DNA of 21,255 nucleotides from Azolla pinnata (GCA_037176905.1 JBBBWG010030964.1:14562-35816); one strand, 5' to 3'; positions 10,021 to 21,192 are shown, numbered from the stretch's first letter. The notes: generated by a model not told the origin, from the sequence alone. Numbers and translations: made by a program.

Positions 10021-12400
10021 GACACGTATACAGATGAATATGCATGTATGTATGCATATATATGTTTGTGATGCTATACGCACATATGTATACATATACA
10101 GATGAATATGTATGTTATGCATGCATGTATGTTGTGGCTTGGTCAATCGCTGAAGATTGAGCATATAATAACACAGTTGGGTCTATGATTCGATCGGTCG
10201 ATGCAACCAGGCTTCACCAAAAGGCGGCTCGATCTGTTTGCAGCTCTGGGGGCCTGCAAAATGCGACCCGATTCAGTGGTTCCAGCTTCTGATCGCCTTG
10301 CCGGGTAACGAGGCCACCAGCAGATCTCATTCTGCATTAAAAAATTTGACTTTGACGATCGATCGATCATGGTGGCATGGCGGCAGGAAGTGCATGAAAT
10401 AATAATAATAAAAGCCTTGCACCAGACGCATCGTAGCCATGCATGCATGCATCCATGGAGCCCTGTAGTCAATCAGATGGAATCCGTACGCAATATGCAT
10501 ACGTCCGTACGCCCGTATGCATGTACACACACCATAGACCATTGAGAAACATACATGCATCACATACATAGGCCACTCATACATGCATGCATGCATCGAT
10601 CCATCCGTACATGCTTGTGCGCATACATACACAAGCCATCCATGTATGCATTCATGCCTACATGCACCCATCCATGCATTGCGTACATACAGGCACGCGT
10701 ACATACATACATGCGTACATGCATGCATCCACTACATACGTGCATACGTGCATGCACATCCATCCACCAAACCCATACATGCATCCCATCCATCGTATCC
10801 ATATACATTGAAAGATCTCTCTCGGGGGCACAGGGCACAGTGGTGATCCGATCCTCCTAGCAAGGAGACAATAACACGCGATGATTGTGCATGTTGATCT
10901 GTCGGTTTGATCGCATGGGGCCAGGCTCCGCCACCCTTGTGGGCGGTGGTAAGCAGCCGAATAAAGGAAAGATCCCCGATCCGTTTTCTATGACAGCTAT
11001 GGATAGATACTTCCGGCTCTACCAGCATTGCTCTGGATGGATAGTGTTGAACAATTGTCAGCAGATGTAGTACTAGGCTACGCATACTACTGCAGAGCTC
11101 CGAGGGCATACGAGTAGTACAAGGTACGAGGATACGAGACCCTTGCCACGTGCTTGTGTACTTACGTGTACGTATACACCGTCATGTACATATGAATGCA
11201 CTCGCCATTGCAAGCACCAAATTCTATACATACATGCACACATACATGCATACGTATTATATACATACGGGGATGCATGCGTACATACTCGTGCAATACA
11301 TGTACAGAGGCCGACCTGCATGCATACGTACATGGTATACGCACACATGCATACATACACATGCAATACAAGTGCATAGCCATACATACATACATATGAT
11401 ATGCACTCATCCGATGCTTACATACATACATAAATAAATAGGCAAACGCACATGCATACATGCATACATGGTCGCGCAATGCTTACATACATACATAAAC
11501 ACATAGGCAAACACCCATGCATACATGCATACATGGTCATGCAATGCTTACATACATACATAAATACATAGGCAAACACACATGCATACATGCATACATG
11601 GTCATGCAATGCTTACATACATACATAAATACGTAGGCAAGCACACATGCACACATGCATACATGATCATGCAATGCTTACATACATGCATAAATACATA
11701 GGCAAGCACACATGCCCACATGGTCATGCAATGCTTACATACATACATAAATACATAGGCAAGCACACATGCACACATGGTCATGCAATGCTTACATAAA
11801 TACATAAACACATAGGCAAACACCCATGCATACATGCATACATGGTCATGCAATGCTTACATACATACATAAATACGTAGGCAAGCACACATGCACACAT
11901 GCATACATACTCATGCAATGGCTACAAAATACATAGGCAAGCACGCATGCATACATACTCGTGCAAGGCTCACATACATGCATGCGTGCATGCATACACA
12001 CATGCACACAACATACATACATACATACATACATACATACATGCATGCACACATACATACATGCTTGCGTGCACACACATGCATGCGTGCACGCGCACAT
12101 ACATCCATGCTTGCGTGCACACACATGCATGCGTGCATGCACACAAACACACACGCACACATACATACATGCGTGCACGCATGCATACATACGCAACGCA
12201 CACATACATACATAGGCAAGCATACATACATGCAAGAACCATATACATGCATGCACAGGCAAGTACGAACGTACATGTAAATACATACGTACGTACGTAC
12301 GCACGTACGTACAAAAACTTATGCAACGCACGCATACATACGCGCACATACATACATAGGCATACTTACATGAGTATACGCGTACGAATACGGATGTATA
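10021..12400. repeat. CATA/CATG-rich alternating purine-pyrimidine domain
   Basis: Tetranucleotide words CATA, CATG, TACA and GCAC dominate 10030-10130, 10435-10805 and 11160-12370. Non-repetitive DNA lies between them at about 10140-10435 and 10806-11160. Long sections, especially 11990-12240, alternate pyrimidine and purine almost without a break. Self-complementary runs such as CATGCATGCATG (near 10440 and 10583) and TACGTACGTACGTACG (near 12286) could extrude as cruciforms. Open frames on both strands that encode His, Thr, Cys, Met and Tyr strings are products of the repeat and not genes. Confidence 0.9.
11415..11970. repeat. 65-bp minisatellite, about nine copies
   Basis: The word TGCTTACATA and its variants recur at 11415, 11480, 11545, 11610, 11675, 11732, 11789, 11854 and 11919 (last copy changed). 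Spacings are 65, 65, 65, 65, 57, 57, 65 and 65. Each unit runs through CATAAATACATAGGCAA(A/G)CAC and ends CATGGTCATGCAA. The two 57-bp units have lost one CATGCATA step. A degraded unit follows to about 11970. Copies are close in sequence, so the array is fairly young or homogenised. Confidence 0.95.
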
Positions 12401-12430
12401 GGAATAGGAATATGTATACGGATACAATAC

Positions 12431-12512
12431 TCTTCTTCTTCTTCTTTCTTCTTCTTTCTTCTTTCTTTCTTCTTCTTCTTCGTTCTTTCTTTCTTCTTCT
12501 TCTTCTTCTTCT
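12431..12512 (+). repeat. Polypyrimidine CTT/CTTT tract upstream of the APS kinase gene
   Basis: The plus strand is almost all C and T for about 80 bases, followed by TGTTGTACAG and then TCTGCAG. It could be a leader or promoter element. It could also be the polypyrimidine tract of a 3' splice site if the gene has an untranslated first exon further upstream; the sequence alone does not decide. Confidence 0.8.
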
Positions 12513-12558
12513 GTTGTACAGTTTTCGTCTGCAGAAACAAGAAGAGCGGAAGCGAGCC

Positions 12559-15500
12559 ATGCTTCCTCAGCAGCAGCTCGCGCAATCTCCTGCAGCTCGC
12601 ATCCCCTCTCCGCAGGCTCATCTCCATCTCCGTCCCCACCCTCATCGATCCACATTGTTTGTACAGATTCATCCCAAGCCCTTGCACTGTCAGATCGTCA
12701 AGAATCTCCAGCGCGCTCGGCTATGGCGCCCTCACCCCTTTCTCCCAATCGCGGAGATACAACCCCGTCGTCTTCATCATCGTCACCTTCATCCTCATCG
12801 TCTTCCCCAGCTCTCGACTTCCCTCGCTCGATCCAGCTTCGAAGCTTCTCCATTAAATGAACCTTCTCCTTCTCCGTCTCCTTCTCCGTCTCCTTCTCTT
12901 TCTTCTCCTTCTCCTTCTCCTTCTTCTTCTCCTTCTTCTTCTTCTTCTTCTTCTTCTTCTTCTTCTTCTCCGTCTCCTTCCTCTGCTCACAAACAAGGGC
13001 GTCGCCATCGCTCTTACCGAATCCAGAGGACTATCTCCACCAGCGATAATGCAGTTATGGACAGTCATGCCCTTGGAATTGCTCCCACCTCGAATGGTGT
13101 TCTCAGAAAGGATGTGAGCTCGATCCCAGGTATACTATGCCGTATATCCAAGATTCTCAGAAAAACACATGTATGCTAATAATGTTCAGCTTCACATGCT
13201 CTAATCTTTTCATTGATCTGGGAACTGAGATCCATATCTTACCATGTTTGATTTCTTGATCAAAGGCAACTGGAGACGGATATTCATCATATATGCATAC
13301 ATGTGCTCTTTTTCCTGTGAGAAATGACTGCTTTTAGCTCCCCCAGTTTGCCATATCTGATTAGATGAATGACTTTCAGGCTAGTTTAAGATCCAATTGG
13401 CACAAAGTTTGAAGATCCCTAATACCTTAGCCATACGAACGAGAAATCTAACTGTATTCATGCCTTGTCGTGTTCTGTTTCCTTGATCAAAAGCGAGAGG
13501 AGACTGGCATTCGGCCTACACACACCGTTCAGTTTGAGTGAGAAATGAACTTGGTCGAGCTGCCTTCAGATTCCCTGATTCATTAATTGCAAAGGCTCTA
13601 GCAAGTCATCATAAGATTGCATCCAAGTTATACCATTGATAGAGATCCATACTGTCTCTTAAGAGTTACCTTATCTGGTAGATCGCTAAGTTATTGGCCA
13701 AGTCATTGTGTGAAGCTCCACAGTATACTATAGGACTGACTTCCACGATGGGGTGAAAGCATGAGAACCTTAACTTATTGTAGAAGTTGCATCCAAGCCA
13801 ACACAGATCAGAGATTTATTATCTCTTAAAGAGTTACCTTACCTTGTTCACCTCTAAAGTGCCAGCCACTTCATTGTATGATTTTGGCAAGCTATTCCAT
13901 AGATTAGGAGGTTCATAACATAGCTTGATCCTAAGGTGTTGCTTCAAGACGCCTATAGTTCAGATGTTTGTTATGCCTTAAAAGGTTGTAAAGTGACAAA
14001 GATTGCTACCTTTGAATAATGTTAGGCACTACCAAGCTGTTATAGGGTTGTTACAAGCTGTTGATTGATAGATCAAAAGTTCCATAACACCTTAATCATT
14101 ATTTTGTTAAGTTGTATGGTGATATCAAGTTGTTTTAGAAGGGTTCGCTTTCAAGGTACCTGTAGATCTGAAGTCCGTAATGCTTTTCGAGAGTGTTGAG
14201 ATTAGATAAAGTCCAACCTGGGATGGATTCTCATCTCAAGCTCTACCAAGACTTCTGTTTCATCTTTCTCACTCACTCTCTGAATTGATTATGGAACTTT
14301 ACCACGCTTGATTTGTAAGGTAGATTTATTGCTCTCTTTAAAAGCTTATACGCATACACACATGTATAAAAGTATATGTCTATTTAATACACATGTTAAT
14401 GCCTGTTTTCTCTGCTTCCCCTGCTATAGATACACACAAAGTCAGAATGTTGTTTTAATTCTTCAGAAAATATTGTTGTTTTAATTCAGTTATATTTTGT
14501 TCGCTGCTGATTTAACACTAATGCTCCTTATCTGATGGTTTGAGCTGGTACTTTTCATTAAAAGGAAATACCTAAGAAAGACAGTTCTTGATTTATAAGG
14601 AATTGCGTGCATTTTGAAGGTATCATATATCCACTGGCAACCACTGTAGGAAAATCAACAAACATAGTTTGGCAAACATGCATGGCCAAAAAAGCTGAAA
14701 GACAGAAACTAATCGGCCAAAAGGGTTGCGTGGTTTGGATCACTGGCCTAAGTGGATCAGGTATTCAAATCATCTCGATGAAGTCACGTTTAAAATTTAG
14801 TGGCAATCAAATAGCAGATGCGTATCATTAGGCATTCAAAGGCATCAGGAGTTGGTAATTTTCTGCTCCATGCAGACTACTTTCATTCTTGTGGAGCAGT
14901 CCACGAAGTCAAAGTGAAAAGTTTGGCGGCGATCTAGGGATAAGGCTAATGATTGCCTTTGTGGTGTTTCAGGCAAGAGTACTTTGGCATGTGCATTCGA
15001 GCATGCTCTCATGGATAGGGGGAAGCTAAGCTATGTACTAGATGGTGATAATCTGCGGCATGGGCTGAATAATAATTTGAGTTTCTCTGCAGAGGATCGC
15101 GCAGAAAACATTCGCCGTGTTGGTAAGATAATATCCTTCCATCACTCTCCCTATGTGTAAGTTTGTTCATCATGACTTCTGTCCTTGACCTGTTTCTATC
15201 TTAACTGACCAGGGGAGGTTGCGAAGCTCTTTGTTGATGCTGGGATTATCTGCATTGCCAGTTTGATTTCACCGTATCGGAAGGACAGGGATGCATGCCG
15301 CAAGCTTGTGGAAGAGGGGGAGTTTATTGAGGTAAACAATCTCTTTTATAGGTTACAATTTCTTAGTCAATTTGTGGTTTGTATGTGTTATTAAAGTTTC
15401 TCTATTTACTACAACGTCCAACAGATCCCTGAATTTCAAATTTATTTCTACAGCATTTGGTGATTTCAGATCATACAGAGGTCACCCGTTTAGGACCCAA

Positions 15501-16330
15501 ATACCTTCGTAACTACCTAAGTCCACAAATGCTTAAACCAAATTTCTAATGAACCTATCTCGTGCACATTGTTATCAAAAGGATAGTTACTCTGTACCAT
15601 TGAAATAGGCATGGTAGTGTGAAATGATTTGGAAACGGTGAAATATGCAAAGTGGGAGGGTGTCAGGGAGCTAAATTTCACAATGGAGCATGTAATATGT
15701 GAACGTTTATTGCCGTGAATGTAAAAAGCCACCATTCATCTAGAAATATAATGATGGCTTTGCAATCCCTTCAAGATTTTAAGCTTCGGCCAATAGGAAT
15801 GAATCATTACTTTATGATCCTTGGATGAAGCATTGAGATGTGGATTACTCTGAACGTCTTCTCTTTCTGTAGATCACAGCATAAGCAAAAGTTCTGTGGC
15901 ATCTAACAATGGCGTCTATAATCGCTGAAAATTCATATGGTTTTTTCAGGTATACATGAATTTTCCATTACAAATATGTGAGAGGAGGGATCCCAAAGGT
16001 CTGTATAAGCTGGCACGGGCTGGCAAAATTAGAGGTAGATACCAAAAAATTGAGGCATATTTTATGAAGCAGAAATGGAATTTTTAAAAATTTAGTTCTA
16101 TTTCACTTCGGAATGACTTCGGACTGCGCCACACATGAAGTATTATATCTTGAGCATGTGCCTGGTATTGTATAGGTTTCACTGGAATCGATGACCCTTA
16201 TGAGCCTCCTTTCAACTGTGAGATTGTAATGAAGCCAACTGCAGAAGGAAGATGCCCCACACCATCTGAAATGGCAGAGCAGCTAATCTTGTACTTGGAG
16301 GAAAGATCCTTCTTTGTTCCACCACCTTGA
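12559..16330 (+). CDS. APK: Adenylyl-sulfate (APS) kinase, six exons, probably plastid-targeted
   Basis: The enzyme phosphorylates APS with ATP to give PAPS, the sulfate donor for sulfotransferases. Exons are 12559-13129, 14620-14760, 14973-15122, 15213-15331, 15950-16034 and 16176-16330, about 406 residues. All introns are GT-AG with consistent phases. The catalytic core starts near residue 204 (TNIVWQTC). It has the P-loop GLSGSGKST at 233-241, DGDNLRHG at 261-268 for APS binding, then [26 protein letters not shown], and [22 protein letters not shown] at 341-362. Cys211 and Cys244 are 33 residues apart. They match the disulfide pair by which Arabidopsis APS kinase 1 is redox-regulated, so thiol control is likely. 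The first 190 residues are not conserved. They are rich in Pro, Ser, His and Arg, include a Ser/Pro repeat at 102-142, and would serve as transit peptide plus linker. The start at 12559 is the first ATG after the pyrimidine tract and in frame, but this N-terminus is much longer than usual. Met166 (ATG at 13054) or an unseen upstream exon are alternatives. Confidence 0.93.
12859..12984 (+). repeat. Coding CTT/CTC hexanucleotide-type microsatellite in APS kinase exon 1
   Basis: Repeated TCTCCT, TCTCCG and TCTTCT steps encode alternating Ser-Pro followed by about a dozen serines, residues 102-142 of the predicted protein. Any indel that is not a multiple of three would change the frame of everything upstream relative to the kinase. 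The tract is therefore both a likely polymorphism and the weakest point of the predicted N-terminus. Confidence 0.8.
13130..14619 (+). other. Intron 1 of the APS kinase gene (1490 bp) with degenerate internal duplications
   Basis: The donor is CCCAG|gtatac and the acceptor TTGAAG, phase 1. A block starting about 13615 (GATTGCATCCAAG) recurs from about 13785 (AGTTGCATCCAAG), sharing TCTCTTAA, AGAGTTACCTTA and TCATTGTATGA-like words. A second weak pair lies at about 13247-13290 and 13477-13520 around CTTGATCAAA. Fainter relatives continue to about 14215. No gene, RNA or transposon end is evident. Confidence 0.65.
15332..15949 (+). other. Intron 4 of the APS kinase gene (618 bp)
   Basis: The donor follows TTGAG at 15331 and the acceptor is TTTTTTCAG at 15949, phase 0. 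AT-rich, with no repeat or RNA gene that I can see. A minus-strand open frame in it matches nothing recognisable. Confidence 0.8.
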
Positions 16331-17174
16331 CCATAAAAAATCCTCGTCTCTTTAAGTTCATTATGAAGAGAACATGATATATACAAGCCTTTAGGTAACT
16401 TAACTGCGCCAGCTAGCCATAGCCGGCATCTTCAGCTGCGGCCTTTGAAACCTGTCCAGAGATATGCAGCAGCTTGAGCATGTTGATGCTAGCCACACGA
16501 ATCATGCTGTAATATATCCAACTCAACCCCAGGGCATGATTTTGTAGAAACACAAGGTGGGTTTCCCTAACGATAGTTGCAACTGCTAGTTGTTTCATTA
16601 TTTATTCGACGATCAAATTTCTTGTAGAACCCTTGTATAATCAATCTTGACAAAGAAATCTAAAAAAAATAAAAAACTCCTGTGGTATACAGATCTAATA
16701 CAATCTTTAATTGGGTCCTTGGGATCCTTATTTTCCAATTTTGCGACCATGGTTTTTTAAAAGTTGTACTGTTGAACGTTCATGTCACGCTGGACGATAA
16801 TGGAGTACTTACACTGAGTATCTTGCTGCGTATAATTTCTGTCACTTGGAATGAGTTTTGCAAATCAAGATCATAATAACCAAGCCCCAGAATTGTAGAC
16901 AATGACATAATACTTCAATAAATCAACCACAAAAAGCTTGAGAGTTGCCCATTATCATATTATTCGAAGATTTTGATAGGAAGATCATCCCTGTCAAAAA
17001 GTTCTACTATACATTGGAGTGAAGTTATTCTACGGTGTAGCACTGCATTAGAAACTTGACAGTTAAATGCATTATATATAATTTGTATGTATCCTTGAAT
17101 GATGTTACACAGAACCACTCCAAAAAATTGAATTGCTCTCTTCTTGTGATCTACATCAAAGTCAGTTACGGATG
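16331..17174. other. Convergent intergenic region between APS kinase and IDH stop codons
   Basis: This 844-bp stretch must contain both 3' untranslated regions. It is AT-rich. An A-rich run with AAATAAAAAAC near 16665 is a possible polyadenylation region for the plus-strand gene, and TTATTTATT near 16598 (AATAAATAA on the minus strand) one for the IDH transcript, which would make the two transcripts overlap. Neither is proven. No further gene is seen. Confidence 0.55.
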
Positions 17175-20100
17175 TCAACCCAACTTCTCAATAACTGCAT
17201 CAACTACCTGTTGGGTTGAGCTAGCTCCACCAAGATCTTTCGTGCGATGAACACCATCTTTAATCACACCCATCACAGCTTGATCCAATCTATCTGCAAA
17301 CGCAGGGAACTGCAAGTGCCTCAGAAGCATAGAAGATGATAGTAGCAGTGCGATAGGGTTTGCTCTCTTTTGTAAAACCAGCTTCTCAGATCCTACATTG
17401 CCACCAGAAGCACCCTGCTCAAAGACAGCATGCTCTGCACCAACGTTTCCTGCCAATCCCACAAACGCAATGTAATGCATGCAAAAAGAGGAGCAAAACG
17501 AATTTAAATTCCTGGAAAGTATGAAAACTGCAAAAAGAGTAGCAAAACATATTTGAACTCCTGAAAAGTAGATGCCATGTAACAAAAAATGTGTTTGCTG
17601 TAGGTTTAGAGACCAGTATGCCAACTTCCCCTGATTGTTCAGTTTACCCCTCTCCATTTTTTCACTCTACTCCCATTTTTTTTTCCCTTTTTTTTTTTTG
17701 GTCTAAAGATTACTCGCCCTCTTTTAATTAATTAGGTAGGATCTAACCCATGATGATGATGATGATTATGAGGAAATTAAGGAATGAGGGTAGAATGAAA
17801 AATGAGGGGGACGGCCTTGAAACAATTAAGGAATGAGGGTAAAATGAAAAATGAGGGTTGCTGAACAATTAAGAGGGTCTTAATGTACCAGCCCCCTAGC
17901 TTTATCTATACAGATTAGACGTAGATACGTAACACTTACCTCCAGGCATAACACCAGTTCCACCAGCTATACCGGCTGCAATGTTTGCCACTAGGTTGCC
18001 ATACAAGTTTGGTGTGACCTGGTACCAACCCACAGAATGACAACCATCATGAATCAAAGGGAACTCAAGCCACCAAAAAGAAATTAAGACTCACAAACCA
18101 AATGTTGTATGTTGCATGCTTATTCACCTTTAATATGGAAGCATGCTCACTGTAGTATGCTCATTAAATTCTTGCTATGTGTGTGTGTGTATATATATAT
18201 ATATTTCCTTTTGAAACTGAAATACAAACACACACAACAGCCGGGATCTTAACTGATGAGACCTAAAGCCATAGGGGATACAGCAATGCTCATGTGAGCA
18301 AGAATTGATCGAAGTGTGGGTTAGTTCGGATTGGAGCTATGTATAATATTGTAATGTTTGTAAGCCAATGCTAGTAGGAACATAATAGCATCTTTTAGTA
18401 TGTAATCAACAATTGTGTAATGCCGGCTCCAACAACCACCTTGAAGAAAGAAATTAGTTGACAAATCACATGCTGATAATTAGACACATGTAGGAAGACT
18501 ACTCAGTGCACAGCACTACACAAACACACATGGTACAGACAAGAGAAGTACCATCACATCAAACTGCTGCGGCCGTGATACAAGCTGCATAGAACAGTTG
18601 TCCACAATCATCTCATTGTACTTTATCCCTGGATATTTTTTGGCAACTTCCCGACAAGATTCCAAGAAAAGCCCATCGGCTAGCTTCATGATGTTTGCCT
18701 TGTGTACAGCTGTAACCATCTTTCGATTGTTCAGATAGGCATACTCAAAAGCATACTTTGCAATCCGTTCAGAGCAGAACTTTGTAATCACCTAGCAAGA
18801 TGAAGAAATTAGAAAGCAGCTTGAGATAATGGCATTTCTTAAATGAATGATCAACGACTTACGTTGGCACGCACATGAGAAATTTCAACATTATATGAAT
18901 TATGTCTAGAAACTATGAGTGTGCATATCAGTGTGCATATGAGATATATTAGAACACATGCATCGGGCATGGAGCCAGATTCCGGTCTGGCTTCAACAAT
19001 AAACTAGACATAAGATTGCAAAGTTCTTTATCTCTTTGCCAGAGAAAATACTGTGATTTTTAGAGTGCTTTCAGATACTCGCACCTGCATTGCACAAACC
19101 AGGATTTCATGCCTATCGTTTTAGAAATGGTCTTTGCCAAATAAAATATTAAAAGTTTTTGAGAACGTTAGCAAAAGCAACTTTCTTTAAATTATAGAAC
19201 TGAAGCTTCTACACAATATTCTGGATCAAAATCTTATCTAGTTAGATCTTAACAATTGTTAACCTTTGGCCCACATTATCTCCTGGTTGTTTCTATTTAC
19301 ATTGCAGAACTATGGAATATCTCCAATTCATAAGATTATAACTCCCAACATTCTCTTTCGTCATATGTCTTCACTATGATTGAGTGTTCTTCAGTAACAA
19401 ACGATGATATATGATGGTTTATAGACCATCATTTATAGGAATGGGAAGAAGATATGAGAACTACCCATCTCCTTAAAATTTTGGGCGATTCATGACCAGC
19501 TTAAAATAAAAATTTAGGACAAATCTATTCCACTTCTGAATAAATGCATTCCCATCACAGTATAACGAGCAGTTTACCATGGCTAATGCACCAGTACTTG
19601 ATTGAACATAGTCAAACAACCACCAAACATAAGTTATGATTTACTTGGAACTATAATCAAGAATATATTTGAATTAAGGGCCACATTACTGCTTTTTACA
19701 ACATACATTATTATTGTATCGACGCACTGTTTTGGGATTCAGCATTACGGAGACAATAAGCCACTGTTACATGTAATGCTCCATCACTATTACCACATCA
19801 CAAGATAATTGTATGCATATAAACAAAAATCACAATAAATGTAGTACTACTTTATAACTACTCCCAGCATAATTGTAATGATCGCTCTCTCACACACACA
19901 TAACCATAACTGTTGTACTGCTCATAGTTGTTAAAAAGCACAATCTTTTATGTGTAAACCTATAAACCTCAGACGCATTTAACACGAAGTCTACATTTTG
20001 AAGCTGCAATTTTCAAAACGTTCCAAGGGTACTTCAAATAATCTATGCATTGAACAAATTTTGGACTGTAAAATCCATTTCAGATAAAGATGTTTTCCAT

Positions 20101-20933
20101 TGGGCAAAATTTTTGGCATGTTTCCTTCATTATGAGAATTTATTGTGAGATATTCGTATGTGTAAGTATAAGTTAACCAAGACAGAAAATTATGAAGCAC
20201 AAGAATGGAAAGTTAGCAATTCTATGTAGCTTAGCATTTATGACTATGCTTGAGTACCACCACAACAACTACCAGAACTACATCAAAAGATCAGTGCCCA
20301 ATCGCACGATCAGGAACTTGTAACATTACTATAACACATTTGACGGGATTGTCGAGAAACAAATAAATGTGGTGTCTAAGCAAAGGAGATATGGTATACC
20401 TTGAGGCTTTCGACGACCCCTGTGACAACTTCATGTTCAAGGCCCGAATATTCGCCTTCCGTATTCTCTCTGATGACAACAATGTCCACATCTTGATGGC
20501 GGGATTCGAGGCCAGGGAGGTTGAAGCAATGGACGAGCGAGGCGTAGAGGTCGAGGTCTTTCCGAATCTGGACATTGAGGGAGCTTACGCCGCCTCCGAC
20601 GGGGGTAGCGAGGCCGCCTTTCAAGCAGACCTTGTTCTTCCTGATGGAGTCGAGAACCTCGGTGGGGACGCTGTTCATCCTCCCGCTGACCTCATAGATC
20701 TCGAAGTACACGGGGGCGTGCATGGCCTTCATGACCTGCACGACGGCGTCGGTGACGAGGGGCCCAATGCCATCGCCAGGGATGAGGGTAACGGGGCGGG
20801 GGGCGCCATCGCCAGGCCGGGGCATGTACGTGATGGATCTACGAGGGAAGGGGGCAAGGTCACCGACGAAATGCTCGGGGAGGATCCGGGCTTTGGACTT
20901 CCAGAGAAGAGGAGCCAAACGCCGAGCGGCCAT
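17175..20933 (-). CDS. IDH1: NAD-dependent isocitrate dehydrogenase, regulatory subunit, mitochondrial, four exons
   Basis: Part of the NAD-IDH complex that oxidises isocitrate to 2-oxoglutarate in the mitochondrial TCA cycle. Exons in transcript order are 20933-20400, 18791-18552, 18018-17940 and 17449-17175, giving 375 residues, close to the 367 of Arabidopsis IDH1. Phases are 0, 0 and 1, all GT-AG. Residues 1 to about 40 ([17 protein letters not shown] and on, Arg-rich, few acidic residues) are a mitochondrial presequence. The fold begins at [11 protein letters not shown] (48-58). Family motifs follow: [76 protein letters not shown] and [19 protein letters not shown]. The combination [10 protein letters not shown] and [14 protein letters not shown] marks the regulatory type, as the catalytic subunits differ at both places. 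The leader upstream of the start contains no ATG on the coding strand, which supports this start. Confidence 0.97.
17450..17939 (-). other. Intron 3 of the IDH gene (490 bp) with a 49-bp duplication
   Basis: The join completes MPGG|NVGAEH in phase 1. Within it, 17775-17808 and 17824-17857 are near-identical copies beginning AATTAAGGAATGAGGGTA and ending ATGAAAAATGAGGG. They are preceded by a GAT run at about 17750-17764 and a T-rich run at 17675-17700. Confidence 0.85.
18019..18551 (-). other. Intron 2 of the IDH gene (533 bp)
   Basis: The donor follows GATGTGATG at 18552 and the acceptor CCAG ends at 18019, phase 0. It contains a TG run passing into a TA run at about 18177-18204. Nothing else is recognised. 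Confidence 0.8.
18792..20399 (-). other. Intron 1 of the IDH gene (1608 bp)
   Basis: The donor follows CTCAAG at 20400 and the acceptor CTAG ends at 18792, phase 0. Two short inverted repeats are present. AGCCAGA at 18973 pairs with TCTGGCT at 18986 over a six-base loop. ATGATGGT at 19411 pairs with ACCATCAT at 19425, also over six bases. Otherwise AT-rich, with no recognisable element or gene. Confidence 0.75.
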
Positions 20934-20940
20934 CGCTTCG

Positions 20941-21192
20941 TCCTTTCTTCTTCTTCCGCTTCTTCTTCTTCTTTCTTCTTCTTCCGCTTCTTCTTTTCTT
21001 CTTTCTTCTTCTTCTTCTTCGTCCGCTTCTTCTTCTTCTTTCTTCTTCTTCTTTCTGCTTCTTCCGCTTCTTCTTCTTCTTTCCGCTTCTTCCGCTTCTT
21101 CTTCTTCTTCCGCTTCTTCTGCTTCTTCCGCTTCTTCCGCTTCTTCTTCTTCTTCTTCTTCTTCTTCTTCTTCTTCTTCTTCTGCTTCTCCT
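20941..21192. repeat. TTC/GAA triplet tract forming the leader of the IDH gene
   Basis: The plus strand is made of TTC, TCT and CGC/CTG-interrupted pyrimidine units, so the IDH coding strand is GAA-rich with AGCGGAAGAAG-like interruptions. The tract begins seven bases upstream of the IDH ATG. A less regular pyrimidine-rich stretch continues to the window's right end. Purine-rich leaders of this kind can act as promoter-proximal GAGA-like elements or form triplex DNA; that role is inference. Confidence 0.9.

Noticed and set aside
11415-11970. CRISPR-like array
   Set aside because: The whole 65-bp unit is repeated, with no unique spacers between short repeats. The DNA is eukaryotic and no cas gene is near.
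11143-12687. Many long open frames on both strands giving His/Thr/Tyr or Cys/Met/Val-rich proteins
   Set aside because: They are readings of CATA/CATG and CTT repeats in several frames at once. They share no family motif and change with each repeat unit.
12853-13068. Arg-rich minus-strand open frame
   Set aside because: It is the reverse reading of the Ser/Pro microsatellite of APS kinase exon 1.
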